A stretch of DNA of 30,124 nt from Asterionellopsis glacialis (lineage: Eukaryota; Bacillariophyta; Plagiogrammaphyceae; Rhaphoneidales; Asterionellopsidaceae): contig WKLE02001323.1 of NCBI GenBank assembly GCA_014885115.2, positions 1 to 30,124 on the forward strand. The letters run 5' to 3'. A model generated the notes under the pieces. It searched no databases and was not told where the DNA came from. It saw only the letters and a program-made list of their open reading frames with translations. A program made the position numbers and the translations under genes. Below are positions 19,864 to 29,600 of this stretch, piece by piece (the first letter of the stretch is position 1; the number at the start of each line of letters is the position of its first letter).

Positions 19864-20734
19864 ATGAAAGTTGTTACTCCCAACCAAGGCAATGGTTGGA
19901 GCTACCTGCTGCCTCCTATCCCGCTTGAGATTCCTAGTACAGAAGAACAGAAGCTAGTTAAGGTGCAGTATGCCAAATTTAGCCTGTTTTCTAACCCTGG
20001 GGATCAAACCTCCTTTAGAGAAGTACACTATGGAGTTCCCGTACTTTAGCCATGGGTCCCCTAGGGAACTACTGGACTGGTTCAACAACCTTGACCAAGT
20101 GATTCACAGTCAGCGTATCATGACTGTGCCAGCACATTATTCAATGGTCCATGCCTTACTACGCAGTGAAGGTCTATGTGTGTTCAATGCCACAGCCATC
20201 CAACGCAGAAACGAGACAATGGAGCACTTCAAATTGGTTGGTGATGACCTTAAGAAGCATTTCTTCCCACTTAAGGCGCTCATGAAGCAGAAATGCTACA
20301 TGTGCCAGTTCCTCAGGAAGCCACACAAGCTAATGTCCAAAGAGTACCAAGTTGCTCTCCATGTGCTTAATGGCTACTTAAAGAAATTCCCCAGAGCAGA
20401 CAAAAACTCTAAGCATTCCAACAAAGAACTACTTGAGATCCTTTAATTCAGAATCCCTGCTGCCTGGAGCAAGGAGATGACAAGCCAGGGATTCAACCCT
20501 CAGGACAAAAGCCTACCAGCGTTTTTGGAATTTCTGGAACGCATGGAAGTCAAGGACAAAATAGGAGATCTGTCAGGCCCTAGGACTAAGGACAAGCCAG
20601 CCTGCAAGGACAAAGCTAACAAATCAACTAATGATGTAGGAAACCAATTATATGACTACACTACTACTAACCACCTGTCTTGTAATACCTTTAGAGACTT
20701 GCATAGCCCTGCATTTCCCAATGAAAAAGCCTAA
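19864..20734 (+). pseudogene. Gag remnant
   Basis: The ATG at 19864 opens a frame with VQYAKFSLFSNPGDQ. An extra C in the CCC run at 20038-20040 shifts it. The rest continues in the second frame: YFSHGSPRELLDWFNNLDQV, HALLRSEGLCVFNATAI, DLKKHFFPLKALMKQKCYM and KFPRADKN, the helical capsid pattern of retrotransposon Gag. A TAA at 20444-20446 breaks it in frame; sequence on the far side continues with FRIPAAWSKEMTSQGFNPQD and EFLERMEV. No CCHC zinc knuckle is seen. The frame ends at 20734 just before the protease. Confidence 0.75.
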
Positions 20735-20755
20735 AATAGGCATAGTTACACAGTC

Positions 20756-23400
20756 ATGGTCATGCAAATGCTAGTATGCAAACGACGAAGGCAGAAAGCA
20801 AAACCACTTAAGGTACTTTTAGATTCAGGCACTTCAGCCACCATAGGAAATAAGAAATTCACCAAAAAGCTGAAGTGCAAACCTGTGCCCAAGACACTTT
20901 GGAAAACAAAGGGAGGGAATTTTTCAACCAATCAAAAGGTCTGTGCAATATTCAAATTACCTGAATTTGATGATCGTAAGAAGGCCATTGAATGGGAATG
21001 TCATGTCAATGAGATGAAAGGTCAACAATCATAAAATATGATAATTGGATGCAAGCTTGTAGAAGAACTAAGTGTGATACTTGACTATAAGCAGAACGTA
21101 ATGACTTGGGAGGATGCCAAAGTCCCAATGAAATCAACTGCCTATGAGATCAAGGAATCATACAGTATGCGAAAGAAGCTCACCAAGCCTAAACAAGTAC
21201 GTGAAGCCACAGATTGCATGAACAGGATACTGGCCACAATGTACAGTAAGGTGGACTTAGACAAAATAACTCGATTGTGCTGGCATCTGCCCCCTAAGGA
21301 CAGAAAAGCCTTAAACACACTACTGAAGAAATACAAGCCTTTGTTTGATGGTACTCTGGGCATGTGGAACATTAACCCAGTGAGTATCAAAATTAAAGAA
21401 GGCTCCAAATCATACCATTGTAAGGCCTACCCGGTACCCTATGTCTATGATCAACTTCTTAGAGAAGAAGTAGACCAGCTAGTATGTATAGGAGTACTAC
21501 AAAAAGTTAATAGGTCAGAATGGGCAGCCCCTAGCTTCCCACGACCTAAGAAAAATGACACTATCAGGTTTGTTTCTGACTGTTGGAAACTGAACAAATG
21601 TATTATATGACATCCGTTCCCCATTCCACATATTCAGGAATTACTTATGAAACTTGAAGGTTTCTCATATGCATCATCTTTAGACTTAAATATGGGATAC
21701 TATCACATACAACTAGATGCAGATGCTAGTAAGCTATGTACCATCGTCCTACCATGGGACAAGTACAAATACTTACACCTACCCATGGGAGTGGCAAGTT
21801 CAGCGGACATTTTTCAAGAGAAAATGAGCAAACTTATGAGTGGACTGGAATTAGTACGCATGTACATTGGCAATCATAAAAAAAAATAGACCTGGTACTA
21901 CAAAGACTACAGGAAGCGGGACTTAAAGTCAACACTGAGAAATCCTTCTTCAAACAAACCAAAATGGACTATCTTGGCTTCCATGTCTGTCTTAAGGGCA
22001 TAAGGCCTCTTAACAACACAACAAGATTGTACCCCCTACTACCACTAAGAAGATAAGATCCTTTGTAGGGATGGCCAATTACTATAAACAAATGTGGATA
22101 CATAGATCCCACGTACTGACGCTACTAACTAGTAAGCTACAAGGCAAAGGAGTTAAGTTTAAATGGGACAAAGAGCAACAAACAGCCTTTGACAATATTA
22201 AGAAAATAATAGTCAAAGAAGTACTGTTGTCCTACCCAGACTTTACTAAGCCTTTCCACATATATACTGACTCCAGCAAGTATCAACTTGGGGCTGTTAT
22301 CACCTAGACTTAATTGATACTAACAAGGAAGCTGTTCCCAAATGCTATATCACTGATGAAGATATGGCCAAAATGTACTGTCTAAACAAGACACAGCATA
22401 GCAATAGTGACAAGGGTTTCTTCCTCTGCTACCCAGACATCCTCAAGCATCAACTTAAGGATAGTCAACTCAAACAAGATGCACTTAATAAAAAGGGTTT
22501 CTCTGAACGCCTATTTCATGGGGACAAAAAATCCTATAGCCTTACATGCTTCAAAAATAAATTATGCGTTCATCAACTCCACAAAAATGAATGGTACAAT
22601 GGTACAATGGTACCATACATACTTATGTCATACTGGTAAGACCCAAACCAAAATGTCAATTGGGCAGCACTTATGGTGGCCCAAACTACATGTGAGCACA
22701 TAACGACCTACTGCAAAACATGCCACACCTGCCAGCTGAACAAGAGTCAATGTAAAACATACATACACCTGCCTGAAAAAGATGCAAAAGCCATACCATG
22801 GGACCCTATACTATCAAAAGGAAAGGTTGTAAGGATCTTACCCAATGCTGCATTACTATGATCAACCCAGCTACAGGATGGTTTGAGATTGCCACTTGGT
22901 CTGAAAGGAGCAGTATTGAAATCTCAAACATAGTAAAAACAACAGTGGTTCACACGATACCCAAAGCCTATGCAAGTCACTTTTGACAGAGGCACGGAAT
23001 TCATGAAGGACTTCCATAGTATGTTAGATGATGAATACCACATCAAGCACAAACCAATCACTACCCATAACCCACAAGCTAATACTATCATGGAGAGGAT
23101 ACATCAAGTAGTGGGGAATGTGATACAAACCCACAAGGTACAACATAGTACCAAAGAAAACTCTCGGGCCAGTGTACTTTCTGCCACTGCATATGCCATA
23201 TGTTCCACTTATCATACTACTCTCCAAGCTATGCCTGACCAGCTAGTTTTTGGTTGAGATATGATATTTAACATTCAACATGAAGCAAACTGGGAGCACA
23301 TACATAGTAGGAAACAAGCTGGATTTGCAAAAATGCTAGGAGAATCAAACATGATTATAAAATAGGCAACAAGGCCCAACTGTTGAACAATTGGTCCAAC
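20756..23400 (+). pseudogene. Pol remnant: protease, reverse transcriptase, RNase H start, integrase
   Basis: Protease: LLDSGTSATIGN with active-site Asp at 20822-20824, then IIGCKLVEELSVILD. A TAA (21032-21034) and a TGA (21608-21610) interrupt the frame. RT: YPVPYVYDQLLREEVDQL, SLDLNMGYYHIQLD, LPMGVASSADIFQ; the active-site box at 21863-21874 reads YIGN instead of YIDD, and a following A-run shifts frame. Connection: SFVGMANYY. RNase H begins HIYTDSSKYQLGAVI, then stops at about 22305; most of the domain is missing. Integrase: zinc-binding WYHTYLCHTGK and YCKTCHTCQ; the core keeps FDRGTEF and MERIHQ, but the segment before GPYTIKRKG that carries the first Asp is deleted. A TGA at 23255-23257 and later stops follow. 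Confidence 0.85.
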
Positions 23401-23573
23401 CCGCGTAAATACAAACAACTTTGCGACAGACCATTCATAGTATGACAAGTACACTGTAACAGTACTGTGACACTACAGCACGGACCAGTCCTTGACAGGA
23501 CCAACATACATCATGTGATGCCCTACCACGCAGCCCCTGCATAAGACAGTCCCTGTACTAGGTCGCTGGACAT

Positions 23574-23582
23574 GGGGGCAAG
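23574..23582 (+). other. Polypurine tract
   Basis: GGGGGCAAG sits directly against the 3' LTR start (TGCAGTAG at 23583). It has one pyrimidine. Its position is that expected for the plus-strand DNA primer. Confidence 0.65.
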
Positions 23583-24025
23583 TGCAGTAGACAAGTCATG
23601 TGAGAGGTACAACTCACATACAATGACATCAATCATGTGATGATGTCATGGACAAGACACATGTGGTGATGTGCCATGTACAAAGATGCACTTAGCATGT
23701 GCAGTGACGCTCTGCAGCAGCATGACTCCAGACATGCCATCACTCCATGGTAGTACAACTCCAGTCTTGACACCAAACAGGTGATTCGGCGGACTCTTAT
23801 TGGCTGCCTTGGGGAGTTTGGTTCACATGATAAAACCAAACTCCACCAGAACCAAACTTTAAGTAGATTGGCTGTAGGACCCCGTACAACAAATATGTGT
23901 CAAAGATGAAATGGTGAATTGTCAAGTGTTTTTTAGGACTAGTTAAAATAGCTCATAATTTGTTCACTCTAACAAAATCTACTCCCTTTTCTACTACTTT
24001 TCAATATTGTTGCCAGCATAGTGCA
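23583..24025 (+). repeat. 3' LTR
   Basis: 443 bases, TG...CA ends. It matches the 5' LTR end to end with three gaps. Hairpin arms are at 23598-23604 and 23613-23619; TGACATCA is at 23624-23631, TGATGTCA at 23641-23648, and the 11-base inverted repeat at 23813-23823 and 23834-23844. Confidence 0.88.
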
Positions 24026-24030
24026 GGTCT
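24026..24030. repeat. Target site duplication, right copy (GGTCT)
   Basis: Exact repeat of 19282-19286, directly after the CA end of the 3' LTR. LINE sequence resumes beyond it. Confidence 0.85.
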
Positions 24031-24910
24031 ATTGTTTGGCATTTTCTAGGATGGAACTGTCCTAATTGAGTTGTAATGGATGATGTTGCTGTGCTTGATT
24101 GTTTTCCTAGATGGATGGTCATTGGATTCAGTATTGTGTTGCAGATGCTTTGATAATAGGTCTTGCCTCCACTGACGTTTGACACTGCAGATGCACCATC
24201 TTGAACTTTAATTTCCTCCCCTAGTTAAGGTCTACAAACTCCTGATCAAATATTTTGCTGAGGTGTTAATTAAATTTTGGGAATAGTTGCAGTACTTCAT
24301 CACTCTTGTTGTCTTTGAAGATTACAAGATATCCATTTTTTCCTTGGCTTTTTACATAGTGAAGCAATTATGTGTTATTTTGGTTTGAATTTAGGTTAAG
24401 AAGGTACTTCTGGAGACTTCTTGTTGCCTTAGTTTCTGCAGCATCTTCAGATTCTTTCAGTTTGTGTTATGTAACAATATCTGCAAATCCCATAATTGAT
24501 TTCTTTCTCAGAGATGCCATAGAATTATCATGCAAGCAGACTAATTGTATGACTGCATCATTGGTTATAAACCTAGCACTGCTTGGTAGGATACAACTTG
24601 AAAATGTTTTAGGCTGTCTGGCAAGTTTTCTTTGATAGACAATCCTTTGATGAGTCCTTACATAATCAGATGTACTTATAGCAAGCTACAGGTAATACTG
24701 ATAGCCTAAATGAAAGTTGTGTTAAGAAGTTCACATGTAAGTAAACCCAAATTGTGGACAACTAGTTCCTGTAGGTGGTTTCAAAGATTATCAAGGCATG
24801 CTCATAGTGAGTGTGCATCTTTGCAGAAGGCAAACCAATTGGTGGCAGTGTGTATCACATCAAACGGGAGTCCCATGCCTCTCAGCACATAATTTCATAT
24901 CACCTTTTGG
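24031..24910 (-). pseudogene. LINE ORF1-like region, N-terminal part
   Basis: Minus-strand translation gives protein-like blocks in three frames: GLPFDVIHTATNWFAFCKDA near 24860, PPTGTSCPQFGFTYM near 24770, a long clean block QRIVYQRKLARQPKTFSSCI to RKKSIMGFADIV (about 24660-24480), KESEDAAETKATRSLQKYLL, and SQGKNGYLVIFKDNKSDEVL near 24330. A last frame (SNVSGGKTYYQSICNTIL) runs into the LTR element. Stops and shifts separate the blocks. It probably encoded the upstream protein of the LINE; the family is unknown. Confidence 0.5.
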
Positions 24911-24943
24911 GCATAACTTCCTCCCCTAAGTAAGGCAAAAATA

Positions 24944-25462
24944 ATGCCCAAGCACAAGACAGGGAGTGAACTAAATTTGTTTGTTTGGTATGCAATCATT
25001 AAAGAAACTCTATTTTCCAAGACAACAAGAAATGTCAAAGGTTTATATGCTACCAGACGTGACAGATCAGGTTTAACAAATACAATTGGTCAAACAAATT
25101 CATTAGGACCTATGCATCATTTTAAGAAGTTTACAAAGCATTCAGTGGAAGATACTTCTCCATTTAGAGACAAAGCCAATCATCTTCCAAGAATTGGCCC
25201 AGAAGAACTTCACCGTTTCATTGATGCTCCCAAGGAAATTTGGGAAAAAATTATAAGCCCACCAAGTTCTGCATATCTGTATACACCTATACTCTATACT
25301 TCTGATGGACCTCATGACACAAGAGACACATGGCTCAATGACACAATTATTGCAGTTTATGCAACAGTGTGCAATGCTGTAACAGAAGAAAATTTGAATT
25401 GCCTTATTTGGGGACCAGAATCATGTTATGGCTGGGATAAAATTTTATTGAAAAAAAAGTAA
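24944..25462 (+). CDS. Unidentified ORF (172 residues), probably truncated by an A-run frameshift
   Basis: The longest clean frame in the right part of the window, starting MPKHKTGSELNLFVWYAIIK. No family recognised. Notable blocks: GLYATRRDRSG, LGPMHHFKKFTKHSVEDTSP, LPRIGPEELHRFIDAPKEIW, YTPILYTSDGPHDTRDTWLN and CLIWGPESCYGW. Mixed composition with Trp, Cys and charged residues looks like a real globular protein rather than chance. It ends KKK-stop in an 8-A run (25451-25458); in the next frame the sequence stays open for about 33 codons and then into the (ATTC)n repeat. Likely part of a repeat-associated or broken gene. No promoter recognised. Confidence 0.4.
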   Translation: MPKHKTGSELNLFVWYAIIKETLFSKTTRNVKGLYATRRDRSGLTNTIGQTNSLGPMHHFKKFTKHSVEDTSPFRDKANHLPRIGPEELHRFIDAPKEIWEKIISPPSSAYLYTPILYTSDGPHDTRDTWLNDTIIAVYATVCNAVTEENLNCLIWGPESCYGWDKILLKKK

Positions 25463-25556
25463 TACATCTAATGAACAAGAGATCAAGGAATCTAAAGGAT
25501 CTGAGACAAGGATCAATGGCAATATTGGTAGAAGATTGATAGGCAATTGGGTAATG

Positions 25557-25639
25557 ATTCATTCATTCATTCATTCATTCATTCATTCATTCATTCATTC
25601 ATTCATTCATTCATTCATTCATTCATTCATTCATTCATT
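25557..25639. repeat. (ATTC)n microsatellite
   Basis: About 21 uninterrupted copies of ATTC (83 bases). No imperfect unit is seen, which suggests recent expansion. Confidence 0.98.
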
Positions 25640-25648
25640 GCTCCAGCT

Positions 25649-25764
25649 TCAGGCTATTGTACTTTAAGAGGTCTGCAGTAGACCATCCATCAAAACTTGT
25701 ATTGCCTCAGGGTATTATACTTTAAGAGGTCTGCAGTAGACCATCCATCAAAGCTTGTATTGCC
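25649..25764. repeat. 58-base tandem duplication
   Basis: Units 25649-25706 and 25707-25764 differ at only a few positions; both hold GAGGTCTGCAGTAGACC and CCATCCATCAAA. The array starts 10 bases after the microsatellite. Confidence 0.9.
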
Positions 25765-25965
25765 TTCACATTGATCTTTGATATAGTGCGCTTTGCCATT
25801 TCTTGGACTAGGTGGATGTGGTTGGAATATAAATTCCCATCTTTTCCATCTACTTAGTAGCAACAATAATGCAAATTCCTCATCTGATGCTAACACTAAC
25901 TTACCAATAGGCTCATTTTGCCTAATAAGATGTTTCCATTTGGACTTGTTGACAACACCTCTCAA
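25690..25965 (-). pseudogene. Fragment of an unidentified, probably transposon-associated protein
   Basis: This minus frame of 91 residues reads LVLASDEEFALLLLLSRWKRW, then NTSFDGWSTADLLKYNTL. I recall the pair SDEAFALLxxEN...W and FxGWSxxGxxRYNxL in ORFs linked to mobile elements of diatoms and oomycetes, but this was not checked. The second motif is encoded by the outer unit of the 58-base duplication. No start context or continuing frame is seen upstream. Confidence 0.3.
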
Positions 25966-26475
25966 AATATAAACATAAAAAAATAGTAGTCATTGTTTTG
26001 ATGGTTTTGTTTTGTTATGATATCCTGTAGGTCTATATCATGATAGGTATCTTAAACAACATCAAAAACATATTAGTTAGAAACAACATATTATCTTTGA
26101 CTTAAAGAACCTTGTCCAAATATTACTTTCCAACTAATTGGGCGCTTGTTACTAAAGATTTAGGATTTTGGCCTTGACTTTTACTAGTAGTAGCCTCCAT
26201 GCCCTTGTCTGTAAGGACTTTGTCAAAAATATCATGATTGTCTTCATCATCTGAATAGTCAAACTGAGAGTTTCACTATTATTTATATTGATGCTTTGCC
26301 ACTGCATTTTTTTTAGCTGCATCAGGTTGAAACATAGCAAAAACAGCCTTTGGAATAGCATTGTTCACATCATTATGTATAGTAGCTATGACATTCTTCT
26401 GCACTACACCTCACTATGTGAGTTGTATCCTTAATGATAGTGCTAATGCATGCATCCATGCACAGATGGGCCAGT

Positions 26476-26547
26476 TGGACAGTCAATGATGATGTGGCAG
26501 ATTGTTCAAGATGGACAGATGATGATGATGTGGCAGATTGTCGTGAC
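26476..26547. repeat. 36-base tandem duplication
   Basis: Units 26476-26511 and 26512-26547 both start TGGACAG and contain GATGATGTGGCAGATTGT. A few mismatches separate them. The surrounding region, 25966-26650, has no convincing gene; some minus-strand stretches near 26160-26340 look faintly coding. Confidence 0.8.
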
Positions 26548-26649
26548 ATCAGCTTCACTCAAGGAATGTTGTTATGTGGCGGTCCTGCTGACTCATGGAG
26601 GTTTTACCAGTTCCTAAACCTTTCCTCCAAATTACAAAATATTACAAAT

Positions 26650-29600
26650 TAGAATTCTTCTAAACTAGTCATAAATAATTTACATTACCAACAAACAAGT
26701 CTTCTCTTGTCTTTTGTGTAACCCCTGAGTTGATTGGCGTTACCTGACTGCTGTGTGCACCAGCATAGGACATAATAATGTTATTCCCTTTTTTGACAAT
26801 GAGATTTTACCTTCAGAAATGAAGACCGTTCATTCCATCTGGATTCTATGTGAACCAGTATGAAGGCCTACACTAGGGTGGTAATAAGTCTGTTTCACAC
26901 AGCAAAGCCAACTAGATTAACCAATCAAGTATGGACCAATAGTAAACACTTACGGTAACCTATACCTGTGAAACAACATAGTGTAGTTGTTACTGTAGTA
27001 TGACCAAACACAATACCTGTACTACTGTATAATCGGTACTGTCAACAACCAACAACATAAACAATACTACTCAACATGAATTGACATAAACCTACATCAA
27101 ATATGTACAGTACTGCAAGAACAGTATAGATCCTACTAAACTAGTGGATCATGATAATATTCTTAAGTAAATGATCCTGTTATCTAAACTAGTATCATGG
27201 ACAGTTGTCTTAAAAACAACTGGGTCATGTTCACTCATGATGCATAGTGCATAAGTTTGAAACTAGTATTAGGATATTTAAAACCACAAGATCCAACTTG
27301 AAATATATCAATACTATGAATAGCAGTATATGACTGATGCAGAGAAGTATGAGACTTAAAGATTTCTAGTCATAAACCAGAATTGTCCAACTTAACAATA
27401 AATCAAAAAGAACTCTCCAGATGACATTCAATATCATCAAAGAGATACTCTTACGTATCTACATACTGTAGAAAAATAAAAATTTTATACTGTACAAATT
27501 CTATATGAATTGTACGTAACCACATGGCTAGCTAGTACATTCAACTAGTAACTAATAGCCATAGTATAACTAAAATTAATCACTATAAGAGATACTAAGT
27601 AAATACTTAGATACTCTATTATAATCAAATACATACAGGTTCTGTAGTCAACCACTTCTATTAAACCTGGAAAAATTATTATCAGGCTACTACGACTTAA
27701 ACAATAACTTAGTATGAAAAATATAGAGGCTATGAACAGTACAAAACTGATGTAGAGAAGTACAAGGTGCAAAGAATTCTAGTCATAAATCAGAATTGTC
27801 CAACTTAACAAAGAATCAAAAGAACTCTCCAGATGACACTCAATATCATCAAAGAGACACTCTTACGTATCTACATACTGTAGAAAAATTAAAATGGTAT
27901 ACTGTACAAATTCCATATGAATTGTACACAACCGCATGGCTATCTAGTAGAGTAACTAGTAACTAATAGCCATAGTATTACTAACAAAAAATCACTATAG
28001 GAGATACTTAGATACTCTACAATTATCAAATACATACAGATACTGTAGTCAACCACTTATACAAATATGGAAAAATTATTACCAGTCTACTACTACTTAA
28101 TCAAGAACTTAGTATGAAGAATATAGAGGCTATGAATTGCCCTATACACAAATCAAACCATTCAATGAAATACCGTCTTGAAAACAGAACATCGTATGTA
28201 GCTACTACAGAAACTTATTCTGAGTAGTACAGCAATAGCACAAAACAGCACATAACTTGCTGATGTCATTACTACCCAAATTGTAGTATGCAACATAAAA
28301 ATTGTACAAATATAACAAAACAAGTACTAATTGAATAAACAATACTACACTCTCAAAAAGTGATAAAAACCTACTACTATGAATATTAGGTAAGAATAAA
28401 AAAATCAATGATACACACCTCTTAATGGTACAATGTTTTGTACACAATAATATGAGGATTAACTTTATGGATCATTCAAACAAATCTAAAAGGAAATTGT
28501 CAATCTGGTACCCTTTAAGAAGAAGTGTAAACCAAGGTACCTTTGTAATACAACACACCCAACAAAGGGGTAGTTAAAAACTAATAATCAACAAAAGAAA
28601 ACATTTTTTTGGAGAAATTATAATCAACTTTCCTAATGATCAAACCTGTACTTAACAGTACAATAAAGTAATCTGATCATATGACACAAACTGTACAAAG
28701 GTACTGAATCTAACAGATGGGCTTATGATATCACACCATCACAGTACACTTACATATAAAGCAAAATTTCATGATCAAATAATATTCTGAATGATACATA
28801 TCCCAGAAATTTACACAATAAAAATATTCCGACACATGAATAGCATAATAGTAATACCAAAAGGTACTGTACACAAAAATAATATAAAAAATATGCATGT
28901 CCAAAAAATGACATTACCCTTCATAATGAAGTAGGCAACAAATATGAAATAAACAAACAATCAAATCAACTATACAAATAGAAAACAGAAAAGGCAACAC
29001 AAATAATTAGAACCACACAGTAACATTGCTACTTTTGTCTACCTTACAATGCCACAAAAATCCTTACCTGGTACAAAGAGAAAAATACTGACAAATTTTT
29101 ACCAGTAACCTTGCCTAAATACAAGTTCAACACAAAAAGGCAATACTGTACAAAAATAATCATAGTATAACAACAATTATGTACATCTATGGTATACAAC
29201 TCAAATACTTCCTTAATGTACTAATAATAAAATGCCAATACAAAATAATGGCTAATTACATACCAATGGTAGTTGTACCTACAAGTATGAATACCAGGCA
29301 CTCTACAAACCAAAATAATGGGAAGAAACACTGCAGACAAACAACACATAATTTAACGTGCAAGGAAGCTACTCTTCTTATAGAAACTTCTCACTCACAT
29401 TGATAGTAGATTGTCATCACTATCATAACTAAAAACACCTTTAACGATACAAAACTTTGTAATCACCAAGTATACACAGTTCCAAAATTCTCTATATAAC
29501 AATATATCTTTCACAATAAAAGATATAAAACAAAAATATACAGAAATATCAGTACAGTCAGACTGACACAACCTTTCTTCACAACATAAATTACATAAAA

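Larger units (their letters stand above)
19287..24025 (+). mobile_element. Complete but inactive Ty3/gypsy LTR retrotransposon (4739 bases)
   Basis: LTRs of 506 and 443 bases both begin TGCAGTAG and end CATAGTGCA, flanked by a perfect 5-base duplication. Internally, in order: leader, gag, protease, RT, RNase H start, integrase, then polypurine tract GGGGGCAAG at 23574-23582. The order RT-RNase H-integrase identifies Ty3/gypsy. All genes carry stops or frameshifts, the RT catalytic pair is changed, most of RNase H is deleted, and the first integrase Asp is lost. The element interrupts a LINE, so it is younger than that LINE. Confidence 0.9.
15860..24910 (-). mobile_element. Degenerate LINE (EEP endonuclease/RT type), split by an LTR retrotransposon
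   Basis: On the minus strand, coding-like sequence runs from about 24910 to 24026, then from 19286 to about 15860. In order it gives an ORF1-like region, an EEP endonuclease, a linker and reverse transcriptase pieces. The 19287-24025 block is a separate LTR element inserted into it. If one copy of the GGTCT duplication is dropped, the reading frame passes straight through the insertion point (CQTID then LPYDKISSLG). The LINE is dead: many stops, several frameshifts and loss of the RT core. Its 3' end is missing, since homology stops near 15860 without a tail. A 3' loss is not the usual 5' truncation of LINE insertion, so a later deletion or rearrangement is likely. Confidence 0.7.

Noticed and set aside
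24372..24635. Plus-strand open frame of 87 residues
   Set aside because: The minus strand has a long clean ORF1-like block at the same place.
25557..25639. CRISPR-like array
   Set aside because: It is a pure tetranucleotide microsatellite without spacers.
26434..26652. Plus-strand frame over the 36-base duplication
   Set aside because: Its repeated Asp-rich sequence comes from the DNA repeat; no other coding sign.
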